This document shows, in pieces, positions 48,384 to 58,917 of a DNA stretch of 64,000 nucleotides. Position 1 is the first letter of the stretch. Every line of letters starts with the position of its first letter. A program made the position numbers and the translations under genes. This stretch comes from Theodoxus fluviatilis (Eukaryota > Mollusca > Gastropoda > Cycloneritida > Neritidae): contig JAWQFJ010001269.1 in the NCBI GenBank assembly GCA_034096865.1, positions 10,001 to 74,000 of the forward strand, written 5' to 3'. The notes below the pieces were generated by a model that was not told the origin of the DNA, did no database searches, and saw nothing but the letters and a program-made list of their open reading frames with translations.

Positions 48384-48577
48384 CTGGAGGCACCCCCTGT
48401 GGGTGTGGGGCCAGAATAGACCCACTGCGTCTCCCAATGCAATTATTAAAAGGCGAATACATAAGACATCGGGACTTGATTTGTGTTTACTCTAAACTGT
48501 TCTTGAGATTTTCATGCTTAATGGCCTTACATAGCCTACTATGGCTGATGGGCTGTAAAACTCCATCCATCCATCGC
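48384..48577. repeat. Dispersed repeat C, left arm copy 2
   Basis: Shares CCCCCTGTGGGT, GACCCACTGCGTCTCCC, GGCGAATA and a short CATC tail with 41,283-41,515. Confidence 0.75.
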
Positions 48578-48976
48578 ACCTGCCATCCACACCAGTGCCA
48601 CTAGGAAAACAGCCTGGCTGCTGTCATTGCTCTTGCAGGGACCGACACGGGGTCAGGGCTGACTAGAGCTACAGCCCTCTACAGACTGCCATGCAGTTAG
48701 AGAAACAGTTCATCAGGAGTGCTTTTTGTGGTTTACTGTGAACTGAGATAAACAAAAATGTCATGTACTAGAGCCCATGCTTTACAGGAGATGCTAAACT
48801 TTGTGGAACCAGCAAGCCTGACATGCTCCCATCATGCTCTCCTGCTTCAGTGCCTCATGTCACATGACCTTTCACTTGGCTTTTCCAGAAAGAAATGAGA
48901 GAGAGAGAGTGCTTCGCGGCGTTTGCCTTTTCTCCCTTTTTTAAAATACTTTTTTCTTTCTTTCTTGGCCATTTGA

Positions 48977-49250
48977 CTGTATTTCCTTTACCTAACCTTT
49001 TCCTCAAATAATTTCCACAAGGACATGTCATTTTGTACTTCACTGTATTTCCTTTACCTAACCTTTTCCTCAAGTAATTTCCACAAGGACATGTCATTTT
49101 GTACTTCACTGTATTTCCTTTATGTAGCCTTTTCCTCAAGTAATTTCCACAAGGGCATGTTATTTTGTACCTCACTGTATTTCCTTTACCTAACCTTTTC
49201 CTCAAGTAATTTCCACAAGGGCATGTTATTTTGTACTTCACTGTATTTCA
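48977..49250. repeat. 66-bp minisatellite, about four copies (left arm)
   Basis: CTGTATTTCCTTTACCTAAC recurs at 48,977, 49,043, 49,109 and 49,175, with a partial unit at 49,241. As 66 is divisible by three, the antisense frame reads a 22-residue cycle containing CPCGNYLRKRL. Mirror at about 51,290-51,551. Confidence 0.93.
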
Positions 49251-49348
49251 GGCTGATGATCGCATATTGAAGATCTCCAAGTCCCCAAAATTGCACAATG
49301 CATGCAGTCAACAGTTGTTATGCTTGTTTGAGCATCTCTTGTCAGTGT

Positions 49349-49470
49349 GCTCATTCATTCATTCATTCATCCATTCATTCATTCATTCATTCATTCATTC
49401 ATTCATTCATTCATTCATTCATTCATTCATTCATTCATTCATTCATTCATTCATTCATTCATTCATTCAA
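49349..49470. repeat. (ATTC)n microsatellite, left arm
   Basis: About 30 units, 20 nt before the acceptor of the exon 4 copy; mirror at 51,051-51,172. Confidence 0.97.
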
Positions 49471-49488
49471 TGACCTGTTTTCTTGCAG

Positions 49489-49577
49489 GCCACATAGAGT
49501 GGCAGGATAAAGGCAAGAAGCAATGTCTGGTGATGTGGAGGACGCCGGATGAGTGGGGGAAGCTCATCTACAAATGG
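49489..49577 (+). pseudogene. VPS25: Inverted copy of VPS25 exon 4
   Basis: 89 nt, identical to 50,943-51,031, with TCTTGCAG acceptor and GTAGGT donor retained. Plus strand, antisense to the gene. Confidence 0.9.
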
Positions 49578-49589
49578 GTAGGTGTCTCA

Positions 49590-49820
49590 CCTGCAGGCTT
49601 GCAGCGACAATTAAAAACCGTGACAAGTTTTGAAATTTGCATAATATTTTTCAAAGGCCTTAAAAAGTTTAGAAATTTTGGCCTGAAACTGAAAAATCAT
49701 GGAAATGTTGAGAAAGTTCTGCATCAGCCAAATCTTTTTTTAATCATGCATATTAGCATGTGAGCAATCACTTCCTGTCACGTGGCATTCAGAGTTACTT
49801 CTCTTGACTGGGTGCAAAGT
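49590..49820 (-). mobile_element. Dispersed non-coding element B, left arm copy
   Basis: Mirror of 50,700-50,930, partial; shares GTGACAGGAAGTGAT and AAGTAACTCTGAATGCCA on the minus strand. Confidence 0.6.
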
Positions 49821-49968
49821 CATTCCCTGCGTTCCGTTGACTCTGCTTCATCTCTGCTACGCTGTAGCAGGGTCAGGAGTTTCGATTGGTCGGTTTCTTT
49901 AATTATTTTTAAAGCACGTTACCATTAAAAGTAGAGGGTTTTGGAGGCCCCCTTTGAATACACGAATC

Positions 49969-50046
49969 TCGAATATTATTTGACACTCAAATTTATCACT
50001 ATTGATCGAAGAAACGACATAATAAAAGTATTAGGGTGGAAAATCA
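49969..50046. repeat. Imperfect inner inverted repeat, left half
   Basis: Pairs with 50,471-50,551 with eight mismatches in 78 positions, whereas the adjoining 100 bp of the arms differ by one base. A distinct, older inverted repeat therefore lies at the centre. Confidence 0.8.
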
Positions 50047-50470
50047 TTCATACACAATCTTTGGTGACGTTTCACCCAGTGGCAGAGGTCAACTTCCTGT
50101 CAAAGGTCGCGCAGCAGCTAGAGCGTTTGCTGTGCCTAGCAACGATGAAACTACAGAACTCGTAGCCGCATTTGATTGGCTCATACTAAACACAACTAAT
50201 TGGAAGTCACTCCACGGTAAACATGCTTCGAACCATGGAGTTTACATAACATGGAAGTGGAATACGTGCCGATTGCTGTCAAATTTCGAAGAAATAAATG
50301 TTTTCGTGCTCTCATCACCGTGGCAGAGTGGATTGTATGTCTTGGTTTGATATTTGTAGTAAACGTCGGCATTTATACCCATGAGAGTAACAATTTAGCA
50401 GACGACACACATGTTTGGATTTCCTTGACCTTCCTCTATGACTGGTGATGGTTACCTCCCTTTTGTTATT
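50047..50470. other. Palindrome loop, 424 bp
   Basis: Single-copy spacer between the arms. Two overlapping short open frames on the plus strand have no recognised domain. With the imperfect repeats on both sides it could be a small DNA element. Confidence 0.7.
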
Positions 50471-50699
50471 AATGGATTTTCGACCCTAATGCTTTTATTA
50501 AGTCGTTTCTTCGTTCAAGAGTGATAAATTTGAGTGTGAAATAATATTGGGGATTCGTGTATTCAAAGGGGGCCTCCAAAACCCTCTACTTTTAATGGTA
50601 ACGTGCTTTTAAAATAATTAAAGAAACCGACCAATCGAAACTCCTGACCCTGCTACAGCGTAGCAGAGATGAAGCAGAGTCAACGGAACGCAGGGAATG

Positions 50700-50930
50700 A
50701 CTTTGCACCCAGTCAAGAGAAGTAACTCTGAATGCCACGTGACAGGAAGTGATTGCTCACATGCTAATATGCATGATTAAAAAAAGATTTGGCTGATGCA
50801 GAACTTTCTCAACATTTCCATGATTTTTCAGTTTCAGGCCAAAATTTCTAAACTTTTTAAGGCCTTTGAAAAATATTATGCAAATTTCAAAACTTGTCAC
50901 GGTTTTTAATTGTCGCTGCAAGCCTGCAGG
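50700..50930 (+). mobile_element. Dispersed non-coding element B, right arm copy
   Basis: Contains AAGTAACTCTGAATGCCACG, GACAGGAAGTGAT and AATTTCAAAACTTGTCA in the order of 27,857-28,229. It lies within 13 nt of the exon 4 donor. Confidence 0.6.
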
Positions 50931-50942
50931 TGAGACACCTAC

Positions 50943-51031
50943 CCATTTGTAGATGAGCTTCCCCCACTCATCCGGCGTCCTCCACATCACCAGACATTGC
51001 TTCTTGCCTTTATCCTGCCACTCTATGTGGC
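50943..51031 (-). CDS. VPS25: VPS25 exon 4
   Basis: 89-nt exon between TCTTGCAG and GTAGGT. It completes a Gly codon with exon 3 and reads GHIEWQDKGKKQCLVMWRTP, then DEWGKLIYKW, ending in phase 0. The WRxPEEWGKLIY block is the most recognisable part of VPS25, within the first winged helix and its junction to the second. The intron 3 acceptor has the (ATTC)n microsatellite only 20 nt upstream. In the mature message it must be joined to exon 5 over 12.5 kb that include an antisense copy of itself. Confidence 0.95.
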
Positions 51032-51050
51032 CTGCAAGAAAACAGGTCAT

Positions 51051-51172
51051 TGAATGAATGAATGAATGAATGAATGAATGAATGAATGAATGAATGAATG
51101 AATGAATGAATGAATGAATGAATGAATGAATGAATGAATGAATGAATGAATGGATGAATGAATGAATGAATG
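51051..51172. repeat. (GAAT)n microsatellite, right arm
   Basis: On the VPS25 sense strand it reads ATTC and ends 20 nt before exon 4. Confidence 0.97.
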
Positions 51173-51289
51173 AGCACACTGACAAGAGATGCTCAAACAA
51201 GCATAACAACTGTTGACTGCATGCATTGTGCAATTTTGGGGACTTGGAGATCTTCAATATGCGATCATCAGCCTGAAATACAGTGAAGT

Positions 51290-51551
51290 ACAAAATAACA
51301 TGCCCTTGTGGAAATTACTTGAGGAAAAGGTTAGGTAAAGGAAATACAGTGAGGTACAAAATAACATGCCCTTGTGGAAATTACTTGAGGAAAAGGCTAC
51401 ATAAAGGAAATACAGTGAAGTACAAAATGACATGTCCTTGTGGAAATTACTTGAGGAAAAGGTTAGGTAAAGGAAATACAGTGAAGTACAAAATGACATG
51501 TCCTTGTGGAAATTATTTGAGGAAAAGGTTAGGTAAAGGAAATACAGTCAA
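51290..51551. repeat. 66-bp minisatellite, right arm
   Basis: Mirror of 48,977-49,250; plus frame reads the 22-residue cycle with CPCGNYLRKRL. Intronic. Confidence 0.93.
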
Positions 51552-51944
51552 ATGGCCAAGAAAGAAAGAAAAAAGTATTTTAAAAAAGGGAGAAAAGGCA
51601 AACGCCGCGAAGCACTCTCTCTCTCTCATTTCTTTCTGGAAAAGCCAAGTGAAAGGTCATGTGACATGAGGCACTGAAGCAGGAGAGCATGATGGGAGCA
51701 TGTCAGGCTTGCTGGTTCCACAAAGTTTAGCATCTCCTGTAAAGCATGGGCTCTAGTACATGACATTTTTGTTTATCTCAGTTCACAGTAAACCACAAAA
51801 AGCACTCCTGATGAACTGTTTCTCTAACTGCATGGCAGTCTGTAGAGGGCTGTAGCTCTAGTCAGCCCTGACCCCGTGTCGGTCCCTGCAAGAGCAATGA
51901 CAGCAGCCAGGCTGTTTTCCTAGTGGCACTGGTGTGGATGGCAG
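51552..51944. other. VPS25 intron 3, no feature seen
   Basis: Mirror of 48,578-48,976; a short CT tract near 51,617 only. Confidence 0.5.
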
Positions 51945-52142
51945 GTGCGATGGATGGATGGAGTTTTACAGCCCATCAGCCATAGTAGGCTATGTAAGGC
52001 CATTAAGCATGAAAATCTCAAGAACAGTTTAGAGTAAACACAAATCAAGTCCCGATGTCTTATGTATTCGCCTTTTAATAATTGCATTGGGAGACGCAGT
52101 GGGTCTATTCTGGCCCCACACCCACAGGGGGTGCCTCCAGAG
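51945..52142. repeat. Dispersed repeat C, right arm copy
   Basis: Mirror of 48,384-48,577, with a short GGAT tail. Confidence 0.75.
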
Positions 52143-52369
52143 GAAGGCCAAGCTCCAGGCAGACAGAGCAGGGCTGGGTTTCTCAGAAGCATTGCTATTG
52201 CACTGTATGTGATCCTTTTCATTTAGAATGAGAGAAACATTCATAAGATGTTCACAGATGAGCGCTCACAGCAGGCACTTGCAAAGCCCAAAGCTCTCTG
52301 CCAGTACAACCTGTCCACTCAGGCAATCGTTACGAGCACTCTTCCCTTAACTTTCTATAATACTTTCTA

Positions 52370-54832
52370 AATGAAACGCGCCTCTGGTCCCGAGAGAGGA
52401 TTGGGTATGATGGGAAACGCACCTCTGGTTCCGAGAGAGGATTGGGTATGATGGGAAACACATTTCTGGTCCCGAGAGAGGATTGGGTATGATGGGAAAC
52501 ACATATCTGGTCCCGAGAGAGGATTGGGTATGATGGGAAACGCACCTCTGGTCCCGAGAGAGGATTGGGTATGATGGGAAACACACCTCTGGTCCTGAGA
52601 GAGGATTGGGTATGATGGGAAACGCACCTCTGGTCCTGAGAGAGGATTGGGTATGATGGGAAACGCACCTCTGGTCCTGAGAGAGGATTGGGTATGATGG
52701 GAAACGCACCTCTGGTCCCGTGAGAGGATTGGGTATGATGGGAAACGCACCTCTGGTCTCGAGAGAGGATTGGGTATGATGGAAAACGCACCTCTGGTCC
52801 CGAGAGAGGATTGGGTATGATGGGAAACACACCTCTGGTCCTGAGAGAGGATTGGGCATGATGGGATATGCGCCTCGGGTCCTGAGAGAGGATTGGGTAT
52901 GATGGGAAACGCACCTCTGGTCCCGAGAGAGGATTGGGCATGATGGGAAACGCACCTCTGGTCCTGAGAGAGGATTGGGTATGATGGGATATGCGCCTCT
53001 GGTCCCGAGAGAGGATTGGGCATGATGGGAAACGCACCTCTGGTCCTGAGAGAGGATTGGGCATGATGGGAAACGCGCCTCGGGTCCTGAGAGAGGATTG
53101 GGTATGATGGGAAACACACCTCTGGTCCTGAGAGAGGATTGGGTATGATGGGAAACGCACCTCTGGTCCTGAGAGAGGATTGGGTATGATGGGAAACGCA
53201 CATCTGGTCCTGAGAGAGGATTGGGTATGATGGGAAACGCACCTCTGGTCTCGAGAGAGGATTGGGTATGATGGGAAACGCACATCTGGTCCTGAGAGAG
53301 GATTGGGTATGATGGGAAACGCACCTCTGGTCCCGAGAGAGGATTGGGTATGATGGGAAACGCACCTCTGGTCTCGAGAGAGGATTGGGTATGATGGGAA
53401 ACACATATCTGGTCCCGAGAGAGGATTGGGTATGATGGGAAACGCACCTCTGGTCCCGAGAGAGGATTGGGTATGATGGGAAACACACCTCTGGTCCTGA
53501 GAGAGGATTGGGTATGATGGGAAACGCGCCTCTGGTCCCGAGAGAGGATTGGGTATGATGGGAAACACACCTCTGGTCCTGAGAGAGGATTGGGTATGAT
53601 GGGAAACGCACCTCTGGTCCTGAGAGAGGATTGGGTATGATGGGAAACGCACCTCTGGTCCTGAGAGAGGATTGGGTATGATGGGAAACGCACCTCTGGT
53701 CTCGAGAGAGGATTGGGTATGATGGGAAACGCACCTCTGGTCTCGAGAGAGGATTGGGTATGATGTGAAACGTGACTCGGGTCCCGAGAGAGGATTGGGT
53801 ATGATGGGAAACACACCTCTGGTCCTGAGAGAGGATTGGGTATGATGGGAAACGCACCTCTGGTCCTGAGAGAGGATTGGGTATGATGGGAAACGCACCT
53901 CTGGTCTCGAGAGAGGATTGGGTATGATGGGAAACACACCTCTGGTCCTGAGAGGATTGGGCATGATGGGATATGCGCCTCTGGTCCTGAGAGAGGATTG
54001 GGCATGATGGGATATGCGCCTCGGGTCCTGAGAGAGGATTGGGTATGATGGGAAACGCGCCTCTGGTCCTGAGAGAGGATTGGGTATGATGGGAAACACG
54101 CCTCTGGTCTCGAGAGAGGATTGGGTATGATGGGAAACATGACTCTGGTCCCGAGAGAGGATTGGGTATGATGGGAAACGCGCCTCTGGTCCTGAGAGAG
54201 AATTGGGTATGATGGGAAACGCACCTCTGGTCTCGAGAGAGGATTGGGTATGATGGGAAACGTGACTCGGGTCCCGAGAGAGGATTGGGTATGATGGGAA
54301 ACGCACCTCTGGTTCCAAGAGAGGATTGGGTATGATGGGAAACGCACCTCTGGTCTCGAGAGAGGATTGGGTATGATGGGAAACGTGACTCGGGTCCCGA
54401 GAGAGGATTGGGTATGATGGGAAACGCACCTCTGGTTCCGAGAGAGGATTGGGTATGATGGGAAACGCACCTCTGGTCCTGAGAGAGGATTGGGTATGAT
54501 GGGAAATGCACCTCTGGTCCCGAGAGAGGATTGGGTATGATGGGAAACGCACCTCTGGTCCTGAGAGGATTGGGTATGATGGGATATGCGCCTCGGGTCC
54601 TGAGAGAGGATTGGGTATGATGGGAAACACACCTCTGGTCCTGAGAGAGGATTGGGTATGATGGGAAACGCACCTCTGGTCCCGAGAGAGGATTGGGTAT
54701 GATGGGAAACGCACCTCTGGTCCTGAGAGGATTGGGTATGATGGGATATGCGCCTCGGGTCCTGAGAGAGGATTGGGTATGATGGGAAACGCACCTCTGG
54801 TCCCGAGAGAGGATTGGGTATGATGGGAAACG
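52370..54832. repeat. 41-bp minisatellite, about 60 copies (right arm)
   Basis: Same unit as the left-arm array, reversed, with about 1.03 kb (25 units) more. All three minus frames are open through the array (815-850 codons), an effect of the stop-free 41-bp unit. It occupies most of intron 3 of VPS25. Confidence 0.97.
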
Positions 54833-54861
54833 CGATGCTGCGGCTTGGACAGCCAATCGCA

Positions 54862-54930
54862 CATCGGTCTCCAAAGTCACAGCAGATGCTGAAGGCATGG
54901 GACTAGCATCCCGCGGCACAAATCCATGAG
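54862..54930 (+). repeat. Conserved block flanking a minisatellite (right arm copy)
   Basis: Includes CACAGCAGATGCTG and CGCGGCACAAATCCATGAG. Homologous to 624-699 beside the 42-bp array. Confidence 0.7.
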
Positions 54931-54968
54931 CCTACTACTGTTAGTAACGTTGTGTGGTTAAAACTCAC

Positions 54969-55022
54969 CCTTTTTGAGCAACTCATCCAGAATAACATGG
55001 ATGCCATCCAGGTTCAGCTTTC
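54969..55022 (-). CDS. VPS25: VPS25 exon 3
   Basis: 54-nt exon between ATGCAG and GTGAGT. It completes an Arg codon with exon 2 (phase 1) and reads RKLNLDGIHVILDELLKKG including the split codons at each end. Human VPS25 has RKLPVES...LEELRKKG at the same place. It encodes helices of the first winged-helix domain. Confidence 0.95.
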
Positions 55023-55118
55023 CTGCATGCTGTCAAGGAATCCTTCCATTCAAACCACAGAAGAAATTCAGAGAGGACAGTGAAGTTAGGCCACAAAAAA
55101 ATGCATACACTGATACAG

Positions 55119-55382
55119 ATGTGGTTAAGGTAACATTGCAAAAAATAATAGGGTTAGAAGAGGCCAGATAAGACATAAACCAAACTTTCTTCCACTAAAA
55201 ATACTTTTTTTTTAACTTACATCATGGATTCCTGAGTGTTCATATGGCAGGGAAGATAGAAAGCATGCAGTTTATTGTTTAATTATTTTTTTAAAAATTC
55301 CTCTTCCTTTTTTTGCACAAAAAAATGGTTACAGTCAGTATGAAAAAATGAGGGTCAGTTGGGTTACTGTAACTACAACTAT
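55119..55382. mobile_element. MITE family A, right arm copy
   Basis: Mirror of 46,169-46,430, about 97 nt upstream of exon 3 on the sense strand. Confidence 0.7.
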
Positions 55383-56461
55383 TTTTTTGGAGGAACCTTA
55401 CTGATTTTTCTCACTGTAAAATAACTTGCTGTCTTGGGAGAGCTGCTGTTAAAATAAGCTCCCGACCCAGGGTCAAGTGTCAGCAGAGCATGGCTGTTTT
55501 GGGAGAGCTGCTGCCATGGCAACAGCCTGTGGAATGCAGGCACCTGGCCCTAAAAAGACCAGGACAAGTCCTGGCTCAGTGGCAGTTTGCTGGGTGACTC
55601 TATAGGCATCACTGAATTTACTGTTTGTTATATATCAGTCAGTAATAAACAAGAACAACGGTTTTCAGATGCTTTCAAGAGTTCATGTCATCCATCAGTT
55701 TGTTATATTCAGTTCATTACAAATGTGAATATTTAACAGAAAGAGACAAAATCATGGCAAATGAAAGTGTTTATTTTCTGATAATTTGTTTCAAGCATGT
55801 TCGTTTTAAGTACAGTAGTCCCTGTGACAAGCAGACACCCTTGGGGGAGTCCAAAGGTGTCCCTACATGACAGGTGTCCCCTCATCAGAGGGATTCGATG
55901 ATCATGATAGTTCATGTCACTGAACTGATTGACTTGATATATGATATGCATAAGGACATCAAGAAAGCCACCAATCAACCTGTTTGACTTGTAAACCCTT
56001 AAAATTTGTTAAGGCACCCATGTGTTAATTTAATAAAATTCAGTGAAGTTGCCAGGGAGAGGGTGCATTGGTTCCACATGCGTTACCCATCAACTGAGGT
56101 CCAGCTACATGTATAGGAATGGGCTGCATGGGTCCATTCTAGAATGTCCCTTGGAGATCGTATTACTAGTTTTGGACATAATTAGCTTCCAGAGGATGGG
56201 AAACTGAAGCATTTGTCTCCAGACAGTTGTAGAGCAAATCAGATCTACTTTCACCATGTGAACACGAAAGGGTTAAAGGTTGAAGAACTTTTCCCCCAGA
56301 GATTGTTTACAAGCACAATCTTTGTTTAATTTTCTCACAGTAAACATAAAACCACAACCCATTGCTTGAGGAGAGTTAGGGGTGGGTTGGAGGTCAGGAT
56401 AGGCATAATGAGTGTGTGTGTGTATGCATGTGTGGGTCCATTCGTGCATATATGTGTGTTC
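55383..56461. other. VPS25 intron 2, no gene recognised
   Basis: Mirror of 45,086-46,168. Confidence 0.5.
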
Positions 56462-56470
56462 AGTGCTTGT

Positions 56471-56544
<74 letters not shown>

Positions 56545-56552
56545 CTGTGTGT
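56462..56552. repeat. (TG)n microsatellite, right arm
   Basis: TG dinucleotides with GAG interruptions, mirror of 44,998-45,085. Confidence 0.95.
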
Positions 56553-56811
56553 ATGTGCACGCAGCACAGGCGAGAGAAGAAGTGGGGTTGCGGAGAGAGA
56601 CACCTGCGCCATTGAGCTACAGTGGAACCCCTTTTACAACTTTACAAAATCTCAGGGAAATCGGTCTTAAAAGAGGGGGTAAAGTGAATTGCATACATAA
56701 CTCAACATTTTATGTAGGACAGTGAAAAAACCAAGCACAAAAGACAAAATGCTTTAGATTCACATACAAGATGCCTCTATTATATGTGACTGCTTCAATC
56801 ATTCAGTTATC

Positions 56812-57180
56812 ATGTTGACGTTTACATGCAACTCATCTCTTTGCATAACCCCTGTTCTCAGTGACCTTCATTGGCTTCCAGTTCGCCAACGGGTGGAATT
56901 TAAGACCCTCTCCATCATGTTTAAGTGTGAAACTGGTGAAGCCCCAACCTACCTCGGAGAACTCCTTAGACCTCACAACCCCACAAGGAATCTCCGTTCC
57001 TCAAAAAGAAGACTATTGATTGTCCCACAAACAAGGTTACGGAGCTTCGGTGACCGCTCCTTCAGCGTTGTTGGACCAAGACTCTGGAACCAACTTCCTG
57101 AGGGTCTGAGGGTTAGTCCATCCTTGGCCGCATTTAAAACTGGCCTCAAAACTTTTTTATTTCGTCTTGTCGTGCCATGA
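56812..57180 (+). pseudogene. LINE ORF2 C-terminal tail, right arm
   Basis: An intact frame of 122 codons with ITPVLSDLHWLPVRQRVEFK, EAPTYLGELLRPHNPTRNLR, RSFGDRSFSVVGPRLWNQLP and FKTGLKTFLF. This is the classic end of a CR1/L2-type ORF2 ('LHWLPV ... AP-YL ... LRSS ... FSVVGPRLWN-LP'). Only the tail is present, so it is 5'-truncated, yet without stops, which suggests a fairly recent insertion. Followed by a (CATA)n tract. Confidence 0.88.
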
Positions 57181-57216
57181 GCATGTTTATCGTGATAATG
57201 GCGCAGTAAAAAATGA

Positions 57217-57252
57217 ACATACATACATACATACATACATACATACATACAT
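57217..57252. repeat. (CATA)n microsatellite, right arm
   Basis: Mirror of 44,296-44,331; tail repeat after the LINE fragment. Confidence 0.95.
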
Positions 57253-58158
57253 AATTTTTTTCTTTCTGTTTCAATCTTTTCAGGGTGATGCATGAAAATC
57301 TCTCTCTCCCTCTCTCTCCCCCTCCCTATTTACAAGCTTCCACACTATAGTGACCCACAGAGGCAGATATGAGATAAGTCTCTCATCTCTTTGTACAGCA
57401 GTAACTATCCACCCCACCCTGCATCCTGGATTCCAGCCTCAGATAAATTATCTCTCTTCTGTGCCCCCACCCTCTCCCTGCTCCTTCTCCCAGTCATCAT
57501 GTTTGCCTACCCACCCCCACCACCCCCCCCCCTCTCCTTCTCTTGCTCTCCCAGTCATTATCCTACCCTCGAAACCCCCCTCCTCTCTCTCTCTCTCTAC
57601 CCACCCCCACTCTTTCTCTCCCCCCTCCTCATTATGTCTGCCTAACCCACCCACCCCCTTTCTGCTCTCCTCTTCCCATTATTGTATCTGCCTCCCCTCC
57701 CCCCCCCCCCCCCCCCCGACCCTCCTCTCTCTCTCTCTCTGGGATCAGGGGTAATGCACCAGATGCTAAAGGTAGTATACAAAACGGTGACATGTACTGT
57801 CAGATGCCAGAGTAAGGCACAGAAGTCTATCAATTGTCACCGGGGACTTAAACAGGGTTGCAAAATGTCTCCTTTATTATTTTCCTTCCATGTTTCACAC
57901 CTTAGTTTTGAAGTGATTGAAAAGGGAAATCATGGAGTCTAATTAGAACCAAATGGTGCAGAACTGTTTTTGTTATTGTTTGTGGATGACATTGTGCTTT
58001 TATCAGATATTGTAATAGGTCTGCAGAATCAGATCAATAATCTTAAGAACGCCGCTGATAGATTAGGACTGATGATTAATACAGATAAAACAAAGGTAAC
58101 TAGTTATCTTTCGAAATGAAGGGTAAGTAGCTGCCAGGGAAAAGTGGGTGATAGAAGA

Positions 58159-58360
58159 GGGTGCTGGACGTTTCGCCCCAATTGCGACATTCGGAACGTC
58201 GTTTAGCTAAGATCCGGCCGCATTAATATATCTGCGTTTTGTGACAAACGTCTTGCTCGGCGGTACTGTACTCCATGCACCTTAACGGTGGTGATTCGGG
58301 TGTAATCTTAAGCTAAACGACGTTCCGAATGTCGCAATTGGGGCGAAACGTCCATGACCC
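58159..58360. mobile_element. 202-bp MITE with 8-bp target duplication
   Basis: ATAGAAGA at 58,151-58,158 and 58,361-58,368 flank an element starting GGGTGCTGGACGTTTCGCCC and ending with the inverse. From GGACG inward the ends are perfect inverted repeats of 43 bp; including the outer 7 bp they are about 50 bp with two mismatches. Removing the element plus one duplication restores an open LINE frame (REKWVIED then SNLQVVSQYKY), which confirms the borders. An 8-bp duplication fits hAT or P-like transposases. Confidence 0.92.
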
Positions 58361-58549
58361 ATAGAAGATAGTAACCTTCAGGTTGTCTCTCAATATAAAT
58401 ATCCTGGAGTTACCTTCTCTACTTGATTATGTACAAATACAATGCTATCTGAGCTGGTTGTCAGAGCCAAATCAGCGTCAATCCAAATCCAAAGGACCTT
58501 GAGGAAACTTACCTTTGTCACACCGGATATATTGTATGAGGGTGAAAAC

Positions 58550-58917
58550 GGCAGGATTCCAGCGCACTTTAGCCAGCCAATCACGAGCCATGAAAATAGA
58601 CGCCGACACGTGACCCAGATTCTCGCACTCAGCTGTGCAAAGTGTGTGCTCTGCGCGATTCGGGTGTAATACTGCCCATAAACGTCGTTTAGCTTAAGAT
58701 TACACCCGAATCACGCGGACCGTTAAGGTGCATGGAGTACAGTACAGCTGAGCAAGACGTTTGTCACAAAACGCAGATACTTTAACGCGGCCGGATCTTA
58801 GCATAACTCCCCGGGCGTGCGAAGTCAGTCAGGCGGAGTGGCGGCTGCGGTCAAAGGTCACAACAACCACCGACACCGACCATTTCAGCCTTCTTCATGA
58901 TGCGTTAGAATCCTGCC
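58550..58917. mobile_element. 368-bp insertion in LINE with GGCAGGATTC ends
   Basis: Perfect 10-bp inverted ends GGCAGGATTC and GAATCCTGCC interrupt the LINE between RTLRKL and YKIFDAQI. Positions 58,664-58,806 match the MITE core (TCTGCGTTTTGTGACAAACG, TCCATGCACCTTAACGGT, TCTTAAGCTAAACGACG) in inverted orientation. The exact borders are less sure than for the 202-bp element. Confidence 0.65.

Larger units (their letters stand above)
39966..50046. repeat. Giant inverted repeat, left arm (about 10.1 kb)
   Basis: Reverse complement of 50,471-61,583. Landmarks in mirrored order: VPS25 exon copies (40,905-41,050; 46,527-46,580; 49,489-49,577), LINEs, MITEs and the 41-bp array. The arms differ by scattered substitutions and indels and by about 1.03 kb in the 41-bp array. 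The copied exons 3 and 4 are identical between arms and exon 2 differs by one base. Confidence 0.95.

Noticed and set aside
51283..51669. Plus-strand frame with repeated CPCGNYLRKRL
   Set aside because: Product of a 66-bp minisatellite in VPS25 intron 3, antisense to the gene; no unit-independent sequence of note.
46630..54919. Open frames of 480-850 codons in three frames over the 41-bp arrays
   Set aside because: All three frames give the same 41-residue cycle because 41 is not divisible by three. They lie in VPS25 intron 3 or its copy.
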